A stretch of 64,000 nt of DNA from positions 10,272,503-10,336,502 of the forward strand of contig CM041103.1 in NCBI GenBank assembly GCA_023079485.1, written 5' to 3'. This document shows, in pieces, positions 49,106-64,000 of this stretch (the stretch's first letter is position 1; each line of letters opens with the position of its first letter). The notes beneath the pieces are model-generated. The model was not told where the DNA came from. It saw only the letters and a list, made by a program, of their open reading frames with translations, and searched no databases. Both the position numbers and the translations under genes were made by a program. This DNA comes from Archilochus colubris (Eukaryota > Chordata > Aves > Apodiformes > Trochilidae).

Positions 49106-52100
49106 CATGTTTACACCAAACAAAGGCACCACGAGAGAGGGAAACTCAACCCCACGTCCTCCGCGCCATTCCTGGTTGGTTTTCCACTGGGAAAAGGGAC
49201 TAATGGTTGCCATGAGAGGACGGGCAAGAATGCGGAGGCATTTGTGTAACAAAGAACTATAAATCATCTCCAGTATCCATCACACACCAAGAGGTGCTGT
49301 CAGCAGACCCAGGAGTAGGGACACAGGATGGATCCTGCACTGGGAGGAGGCGGCAGCACTGGGTGCCCAGAGCGAGGGTCCCTCCATCAGCTCCCCCCCC
49401 AGCCCTGGGGCTGAATCACCTCATTCCAAGGTGGATTTGCTCTGGAATGCTGGGGTGTAGGCTGTGAGGGGCCATGTGGTGCCTTGGGGGTGAAGGGGAG
49501 AGCAATACAAAAATGGAGAGTGGAGTTAAACCGAGGCAAAACTGCTCCTGTCACCACTTGGGGTTTAGCTTGGCTCCTCCTGCAGCTCCATCAGTGACTT
49601 GGTGTTAATTGCTGAGTCAGCAGTGACAGCGTGGTGCACCAGCCATGACCTGGTGATGGATGCTCCAGTCACCTGGGCAGTGCCGTGTCACGAGCAGGGG
49701 CTCAGTTCCACAGAATTCAGCTCAAAACTGTGCCTGACCTCCAAAACTGATCCCGTATCTGGACCGACTGGAGCCAACATGATTATTTTTCTGTGTTGCT
49801 GAGCAAAGTGACCCCAAGCCTGACAAAGAAGGACCCTCTCAGATGCAGAAACCTTGCAGGGCAAAGGGTGTCTTGCTGTGGGATTTATCCCAATGAGTAC
49901 AGAGAAAGCAAAGGAACTGTCAGGGAGTTCCCACTCGGTGTTTGCCGCAGCAGGGAGGGGACAGCTGGCAAAGGAGCCATCGACACACACCCCACAGCCA
50001 CGCTCGGTGGGGTGAACACAGCACTTTTGGACCATCCCATGGTCTTTCCATCCACCCACTTTCCACCTGCACCCACTCATGGGTGGGTGACAGCAGGGCA
50101 CACTGCAAAACCCCACGGCATCCCCTCTGCCACCACCACACACCCAGCTGGGGGATGCACTGGTGACACCGGTGGTGCCCAGCCAGGGAGGAGGGAAATC
50201 AAACCCCCAAACCCCTCACACCGTGTCAGGGGTGCTTACCTGTCCCTGTGGGGTCCCTCCTGAGGAGGGTGAGTTTGTCCAGCAGGTGGGAGGTGGGATG
50301 GTGCTTGCCAGGGGAACTTTTGCATCTCTGGTGCCCAGGTCCTGCACTGCGGCGTGGCGGTGGTGGCGATGGTGATGGTGGTGATGGTTAATATGCACAT
50401 AAGAGGCAATTAGCCCGGCTGAGTGCACTGGTGACCTCTGATCCCTGCTGTGTCCCCCAATCCATTAACAGGCCCTCAGCCCTCAGCTCTCAGTATGAAT
50501 TGATGTAGCATCCATTCTCTCTCGGCAAGGAAACATGCTCCCTCATTCAGCTGCCCGTTTCCACTTTCTGTTCCTTTGTCCTTCCCTTCTGTTCCCTGTG
50601 TTGCTAACCTGGTCACAACTTCTTGACCCCACGTCCTCCTCCCTCCCAAGGGTGTCGTAATCCCAACCACTGCCGAAAAAACTTTTACTTTTTCTTTGCT
50701 TCACTCACATCTTACTTAGCAAAAATGGTTTCCAGCAGTGTGGGAGCTTTGATCCCCTATTCAAAAAAAAAAATCCCTGCAATGTTTTTTTAAAGACTTT
50801 CTTTCTAAGGCAAATGAATTCTTCATAAAGGGGGAAATGGTGTGCTAGTTGGTCTCTGCTCATCTGAGGAAGACAAATGATCTCTTTTATTACTTAAAAA
50901 GCATAACAGTTGAGTGTGTAGATTTGTGATTTATCTGTAATTAAGAATCCGTTTGAGCAGCGTATTAATTACAGAGAGAATTCATTTTGCTGAATAGAGG
51001 AGCAAAAATCAAAGTTGCTTGGAATAGAATATGAAACATCTGAGGCTGAGGTTTTGTGTGGCTCTGTGTTGCACACAGACTAGGAAGGGACAAGGCTTCA
51101 GTGCACATTTGACTTTCTTGACTTTCAAGGCTTATCCCTGGGTCAGAGAAATAAAATCAAATCTCCACACCCCCTGCAAGCACCAAGGGGAGCCTGGGCT
51201 TGCTGTGCTGGCTGAGCCTGGAGCCTCCCACAGGGCTCTGAGCTTTTATTTACCTGGGGACCTGTCTGCACCGGGGCATAGCTGTCCCAGCTCCATGTAC
51301 CACAGCCCAGGGCTCAGCCTCTTCACACCCCATGTTTAACCTGACCACAGAGCATCTGTCCCTTGTCCCCACAGCACTCGGGACAGTGTCTTGTCCATTT
51401 TGTCCCAATGAGAGACCTCTCAGCGCTCCTGGTGAGAAGGCAAGGCAGGACCCTAGCAGAGCAAGCAGTGCAGAGCAGCTCACCAGGTTTGTTTGCTGTC
51501 TGGACTCTGTGCAGGGGTCTGCAGGGCTGTGGGCATGGACCTGCTGGAGCTCAGAGCTGGAGGGGACCCCTGCTTGCTCCTCCCTGGGACACGGAGCATT
51601 GCGCCCCTTGGCCAGCCAGGACAGGAGGATGGTGAGATGTCAAGGCTCCTGAGACCTCTGCAGAGCAGTGAGAGCCCCTTGGGCTGCTGAAGGAGCAGCA
51701 AGGGGGTCACAGCAGCCGGAGCTGTGGGGTCAGAGCTGCACTGGAGCAGGCAGAGCAAGGGTTTCTGTGGCTGCTGAGAGCGTGGAACTCGTGTGTAAGG
51801 ACACAACTGCTAGGCTGCTGTTCTCTGCCCATCTGGTCATTATGACTCGGATCTCCTTCACCCATCAAACCTCTCCACATTTCCACAGACCTGTGAAAAC
51901 CTCCACAGCAAGCCCATGGCAGCAGGAGATGGGATCAGCACACGCTGCCCGCCTGGCCTGGGGACTCCTCAGCCTCTGCCTTGTTCCTACGGCCAGAGCT
52001 CAGCACAGCAGGGAGCTGGCAACCTCTGCAAACAGCCGGGCTGCCCAGCACTGGCACTTGCTGCATTCTTCCTCTCTGTGAACTCCTCAAACTCTGCCAC

Positions 52101-55100
52101 CAGCCCGACCGAATCCGCCCAAAGGCTGCGAAGGGCAGAGCGCGTCCGCTTCCCTCCTGCCCCCTCCTTGTGCAGCCGGCAGCACAGGGACCTCACTCAG
52201 GGCGATGGTGTGCAGGCTGCACCAACACGGAGCACCCCGTGCCTGCTGCTTTTCCTGCTGGAATTGCCAGCGGACCCAGCCAGCTGGCTGGACTGGCAGA
52301 ACCAGTACCGCCCGTTTGCAGCCGGGGCTGTTGCGCAACCCCGCGGCAGGGTTTACACGGGCGCCAAACGACATTTTTAAAGTTGCTGAAATAGCTCGTC
52401 TGTATTCTGGTAACCCTGGAGAGGATGTCGCCTTCTTGGCCAGCAGCATGCCTGCTTCTCCATGGGGATCAGCTCTGCCTGCCCCAGCAACCCCTGTGCT
52501 CAGTGCTGGCTGGTGGGAGCTGGACTGGTCCCAGCAGGGCCAGCACTGGGGATGGTTGCTGAGCCCCAGCAGCAGGGTCTGCACCATCACCGGGCTGCCA
52601 TCACACACCTGAGGACACCAGCCCAGCACCAGGGTGCCCCAGCCCAGGCAGGGTTTGGCCCTGGATGAGGTTTCCCTGGCTCCGTTCCTCCCCACAATTA
52701 GGGAGGTGATAAGCACCAAGCACTGCTCCCTGGGATGGCCACAGGCCCACACCGAGGGCTCGTGCTCTGATAAGCCTCTATCACAGCTCTGGGGCAGGCA
52801 GTGAGGGTGGAATTTACCTGGTTTTCACCCAGGGACTTTGCAAGCAGCATCACCTGTGCTACAGCACAAGGAGATGCCCAGGAAATGGGATTTACCCACC
52901 AGGGGAAGGTGGCACCAGGCTGTGCCTTCCAGGTAGAGCCAAGAGAGCCCTGGCCCTGTGCCTTACTCCCTGGCCTCAGGGGCACTGGGGTTTGGGAGGT
53001 GTTTCCTTTGCATCCACGTCTGCACCTCAAACTGAATACAGCAGCATTCCTGTGCTCTCTACTGGAGGAAGCTGCAGTTTGTTGCAAACATAAAGAATAA
53101 CCAACAAAATCTTGTGGCAGGCTGCAGATCCTCATGTGCAAGGAATTCCCTTGCAAACAGCTTGGAACTGTAAAATAATCCCCCAGCCCTGTAAAACTGC
53201 ACTAGTCATACAGGAACTTTGTTGTGTTCCTGCTGGTCTCTTCGCTCCCTAACAGCTACACCCAGAGAAACACAACATGCCCAACAGCAACAGAAAAAAT
53301 TAATGTCTTCCAGGAGCCCCATTTAACTTAACATCCTATTTTCCAACAACCTAATGAGGCAGCCAGAGTGTCTGCAGGAGCAAACACCCCACCCAGTGCT
53401 TCTCCAGTGCAAGGTGAGGGCTGGGCAGGGACAGCCCCAGCCCAAGGGAAGCAGTTTTGGGTTGAAGTCCCCAGGGCAGGAAGGTTTGCTCAGCCAGAAG
53501 TTAAATCCAAATCAGGGGATATTTTTTCCCCACAAACTCTGTGGAGCATCCAGAGCACCCTCTCAAAGCCATCCCACTTTCTCCCTTCCCATCTCCTCCT
53601 ACCCAGGGGTAGGTGACAGCACACAGTGAGCAGTTTGGCAACTCCATAAATTCACACCTCTTGGGTAAATACAATCTGTTCTTAATCATTTGTTCTATTT
53701 GTGTTATTGACATTATCCTGCCTGGTTTATTACACTCTCCCTTCAGTGGAGGAGGAAGTCACCTTCCCCATCAGTGTCTCCAGATTGCTCTTTTTCCCCC
53801 GTTGTTTTTGGTTTGGTTTGGTTTTTTTGTTCAGTCCCCTCCCCAGGTCCCTCTCAGAGCCTCCATTCCCCAAGGTTTTCACTTACTTTCTCTGCAGAGC
53901 TTTCTGGAGAGCTGCACTGATGTTAGGCCACTCCCCAAACCCTATTCTAGGCAGACTGGGTCTGTCTTAAAGTAGAAATCAAGCCCCAAAAGGAACTGCT
54001 CCCCTTGGAGTATTAATTCAGCTGCAGCAGGTTGTCCACTGCCTCCTTCTCCTTCCCCCTGGGTTACCCATTCCTCTCCAGGACCAATTCAACCTGATGC
54101 TGGATATGGATCAGCTGAGGAAAGCTTAGCCCAGTTGGCTTCAGCAGGCACTCAGAGAGCCAAACATAGTTGGCATGAGTAGAACCCAAGTCCTTTGCAC
54201 CCTGAGGGGTGAGGCACTGCAATATTTAGGAGCAGGATTTGAAAAGGGCTCAGCCTCGCCCTCAGGTGTGTTGAGAAGGACTGGCTGGGCAGGAAGGTGC
54301 AAAGGGGATCTCAGGATAAAGCTTGCAGCTTCACTCTCCCAGTTTTGCTAAAAGGAAACATCACTCCTGAGTCTGCACAAAAGGGACAAAGTGGGCTTCA
54401 TCCCTCCCATCCCTTTCCAGCTTTTGTCTGGAGCAGCTAAAACTCACAGGACAGGTTTTTATCACAGAGGTGAACACCAGACTGGTGCTCTGAAAGCCTT
54501 TCCCACACTTGACTTATGAAAAACCCCAAAAGAGGTGCCAAACCAAAACCAGGCATTTCAGAAGGTGATTAAAAGCAAAGCCTTGCACTGCATCTCCAGA
54601 AGGGCCACCCCTTCCCCTGATGTGCTCTGACTCACTCAGCTCTCTTAGCTCTTCACAATGCAAGATCTTCAAAAGCTTTCCAGCCAGCAGCACACCCTCC
54701 TGCTCCCCCTTGTGCTGGGCTGACCCCAAAGCTGAGGATCCAGCATGGGTGAGGTTTGGCTTTGTCAGGCATTCACCCACTAATTGGTTTGCTTAACACT
54801 CGGCTGCCAAAGTTAGCAGAGGGGGAGGAATAAAGTGCTGGCCTAAAGGCAACATCATCAGAGTGTTATTAGGAGGGTGAGGACAGGAGTTTCCCAACCT
54901 CTTGCTATTTTTGTCTGATACCTGGGACTCCCCAGGAAATATCTGGCTCACCACATCCAGACAGATATAAACCTGGATCCGAGTTGGAGGGGACAGCCCA
55001 GGGACACGTCCCTGCCACCAGCCTGCATCCCTGCCTCCCACTCCCTGCCACAGAGATGTCTGCCATGCCATGGCAGATGATGGCTGGAGAATCTACAGAC

Positions 55101-55133
55101 CACACAGGCAGCAAGGAGTCAGAAGAAATGGTA

Positions 55134-56971
55134 TTTAATTATGGTATACATTAAATTAAATGTCATTCTTGAATATTCATCTCCAGTTCATGATGATGGA
55201 TTCACCGTAGGGCAACTCCTGTTGGTCCCAGCAGGGGTTAGGGTCCCACTGTGCTAGGTGAACCAACCCAGAGCACCAGGGCTGTTCCTGCCCCAAAGAA
55301 AGCATCCAGTGTTTTTCATTTTAGCAGTGGTCATCATCCAGGGGCACCTCCACTGCTCTCCACTTCGCTGGATCCCTCTCAGCTGCTGGCACGAGTGGCG
55401 ATGTTTGAAAAAACGTACTCAGGTGGGGAGCATCAGATCCATCTCCTGAGGGGAGCAGGTATGGGAGGATAGGTGACGCCTTTGACAGCTTCAGGAGGTG
55501 GAACTTGGGCACCCAAACAAAGCCCTTCAGAGCTCTGGAGGGTGTGGGTCATGGTGTCCTCAGGAGGTGCCCAAGCTGGGCTCACAAGCTGGAGATCTTG
55601 CTGATTCTCTTCCTCCAAGAGCTGCTGCCAAGGGGGACAAGGCAGGCAGCCCCTGGGGCCCAGGGTGTTCCCATCACAGCCCAGCACTCATCCAGCTGCA
55701 GCCTGAAGGTGACACCAGCAGGAGGAGAGCTCTGTGTTTGTTGGTAAGGGTGGAGACAACAAGACTCATCATCAACCCACTAATGGGGGAAAATCAGCCA
55801 AAATCAGCCACCTATACCGGCCGTGTACTGGGCAGGAGATGAGGCACCCAGTCCCACCTGCACCCCAAGGAGAGGAGAAAAGGAAAATGGTGTCTGAAGC
55901 CCAATCTGAGGGAGATCCCAGCAGAACTTCCTGGAGCCTCATTCACCTCTGCAGCAGCAAGTGCTCCAGGCTCACCTGGAGATGCTGAACCACTTCCCAG
56001 TGCTCTGGATGTGTCAGCCAGGCTCTGACCTCTTCCCCACCCCACAACAGTCCAACTCACAGCCCCCAGAAGAGTCCCTTGAGATCTCCACAGTGGCAGC
56101 TGTCCCCACACGGATTGTCCAGGTCCTGCCAGGGCTGGCTCCATGCTCTCTCTTCACATGGGATGTCACCATGCAAGGGACAAACGTGTGCCTGTCCCCC
56201 CCCACAGAGCAGACACCAGGGCTGCCAGACCAGCTCCCTTCCAGAGGCCCAGCTCTTTCCTGATGAATTAACTCATTTAAATGTTGAAGAGAAATACAAA
56301 ACCATGCTCAGCTCTGACCTTTACCAAAAAACAAAACAAAACAAAAAAAAAGGAGAAGAGGAGAGATTTGGGAACAATATATACAGATGGGGGAATTGCA
56401 CTTAATTACAGTAGTTTACATCCATTGGACAAAATTTACTTCTTTTATATAAATCTCTATGTATAGAAGCAGGGGAGGGTGAGGATGGAGCAGACTGTAC
56501 CTATATTTACAGTTTCATTGGCTCAGTTCAACAGCACATGCAGTTTCTCCTTCCAAACACCAAGTAACAGACCCAAGTCCCTCTCAGTCCGTCGTGTGGA
56601 GGAGTTTAACTTAAATATTATCCATTTTGCCCTTCTGCCAGTTCCCAGTACAGCTTGTTCCTCAGGAGAGCCTCTTGGAAGGCAAATACTTCAGGAAAAA
56701 AAAGAAAAAAATAATAAAAAAGAAACAATCCCCAAGACATGTCTTGGAAATACTGCGTGGATGGAAGGAGAGGCAGGGTCCCGGGTGGGCAGGTGGTGAA
56801 TCCAGGCTGGTCCTGAGTGGGGCTCCTGCTCCTGGGGGTGCTGGGCTCCTGGCTGCGGCGCTGGGCTTCGCTCCGGCGATTCCCCGGGCTCGGAGCTCCA
56901 GGCTGACCCGAGGGGTGTTGTGGAAAAATAGGATCCCGTTGCTATGTGCAAAAGCAGCGAGGTGTGGAGCA
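55134..56971 (-). other. HNF1B: HNF1B 3' untranslated region (maximal extent)
   Basis: Non-coding after the HNF1B stop. No canonical minus-strand AATAAA was found. Variant hexamers are TATAAA at 56444-56449 and ATTAAA at 55134-55139, giving a 3' UTR of about 0.55 or 1.85 kb. The AT-rich stretch at 56270-56480 inside GC-rich surroundings looks like a 3' UTR end. Extent is uncertain. Confidence 0.35.
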
Positions 56972-62958
<5,987 letters not shown>

Positions 62959-64000
62959 CTGCAAAACATCACCGGGGGTTGGCATTGCCCACGGACACCC
63001 CCACCCCTGCAGAAGCTGTCCCCAACCCCCCAGAAAGTCTTCCTGCAAACGGGGGAACACCCCAGCCCCTCCCCGGGTCTCCTGATGTGTGTAGCGTGAG
63101 GATGACAAGAGATGTGGAGGCTCCTAAGTGACAGTGATGAACGGGAGGGATGGCACTGGGCAACCTGCCCCTGCCTCCTGCTTCCCAGCTTCTGCCCAGC
63201 CCCATCTTCTGAAATTATAACAAGGGTGAGGTGATGAGATGCTGAGCACCCACAGGGGCTCTGTCGTGGGGCAGAAAGGGAGCCTGACCCAGGCCAGCAG
63301 CCTGGACACCCATCTGCACCCCTTGTGCTTTAATTTGCACCATTTGCATCCTCGGTAGAAATTCCTCCTGTGTCCCTGCAGCTCTGGGACAGCAGCCAGG
63401 GGGGCACGGGGAGCAGCTCTGCATCCTCCAGCTCTTCCCTCATCCAGGCTTGCCCAGCTCTATCCCAGCTGGGGACAACCAGGGCTCTCACACTGTTTGG
63501 GTTTTTTTTTTTCCTCAGGCTCTTCTGCATCCGATTGCCCTCTCAACAAGTGTATGATTAACAGATCACTGCAGGGAGATGGAAGGACCAGACAGGCACC
63601 AACCACCAACTCAGATCACAGCCCACCACTGCCACCCAGGAGGGGAAATCTGGCTCAGGCACAGCTCTTCTGAATAAATATACTTAATTTGGCTAAATTC
63701 ACTGATAACCATATGATCAGCCGTGTGTCATGGAAAGGCATCTACAGATCACAAATAATTAACTGAGGAAAACCCAGGGGAAACAAAAGCGTCTTTTATG
63801 AGACTGCCTTGATGACTACAGGGAAAAGCCATTAATTATGAGGAGTCCAGCACCCTGCTCACGGCCGGGTTCACTGAACTGCCCTGGGATCGAAGCAGTG
63901 GAGTGACAGACAGACAGACAGACAGCCCATGGCTCTCCTGGGAAAGGAAACCATGGTGGCAAAGCCCACCCGGGCAACTGAGACCAGCAAGAGCATCATC
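62959..64000 (-). other. HNF1B: HNF1B intron (equivalent to human intron 4), partial
   Basis: Intron sequence running off the right edge. The last 340 bases are AT-rich and contain an HNF1-like site at 63754-63763 and a nuclear-receptor-like palindrome at 63868-63881 (see findings). No exon is visible. Confidence 0.6.
63905..63925. repeat. (GACA)5 microsatellite
   Basis: Five uninterrupted GACA units at the right end of the window. Confidence 0.9.

Larger units (their letters stand above)
48260..55133. other. Intergenic region between DDX52 promoter and HNF1B 3' end
   Basis: I recognise no gene here. Overlapping + and - frames of up to about 220 codons at 51.3-52.8 kb lack family resemblance and look like GC-rich chance frames. 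A contrasting AT-rich island at about 50840-51030 is a candidate conserved element (see findings). A GGT/GAT triplet-rich stretch lies near 50350-50390. Confidence 0.55.

Noticed and set aside
51300..52800. Several overlapping frames of 100-221 codons on both strands in the DDX52-HNF1B gap
   Set aside because: No family resemblance, no splice structure, and frames are open on both strands at once, as expected for stop-poor GC-rich DNA.

Overview
This is vertebrate nuclear DNA, almost certainly from a bird. Every gene is split by GT-AG introns. The gene order is DUSP14 (+), SYNRG (-), DDX52 (-), HNF1B (-), which is the conserved block found at human 17q12 and, from memory, on chicken chromosome 19. 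Introns are short, interspersed repeats are very sparse, and the one clear transposon fragment is a CR1 LINE tail, all typical of birds. I cannot name the order or species.

Layout. Positions 1-1.5 kb hold the last 27 codons and the 3' UTR of DUSP14 on the + strand. SYNRG (synergin gamma) fills 7.3-39.75 kb on the minus strand, with a long 3' UTR reaching back towards about 2.4 kb, so the two genes are tail to tail. I reconstructed 23 coding exons that sum to 1,413 residues without a frame break. DDX52 (DEAD-box helicase, Rok1 family) fills 41.85-47.96 kb on the minus strand, with 15 exons summing to 612 residues. Both genes start in GC-rich, TATA-less promoters whose start codons sit inside YY1-like motifs. 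From 48.2 to about 55 kb I see no gene. The right end, from 56.97 kb, carries the last five exons of HNF1B on the minus strand; the rest of that gene lies beyond the window, which ends inside the intron before the first of these exons.

The genes are neighbours by conserved synteny, not a pathway. DUSP14 is a dual-specificity phosphatase, SYNRG an adaptor of AP-1/clathrin traffic at the trans-Golgi network and endosomes, DDX52 a nucleolar ribosome-assembly helicase, and HNF1B a homeodomain transcription factor of kidney, pancreas, liver and hindbrain.

The most unusual DNA is a perfect 37-bp inverted repeat with a 3-base loop just upstream of DDX52, and a 21-bp minisatellite upstream of SYNRG that stays open in frame with the SYNRG start codon. 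I found no evidence of an undescribed multi-gene system; the window is an ordinary, well-preserved avian gene block with a few local oddities and some candidate HNF1B enhancers.
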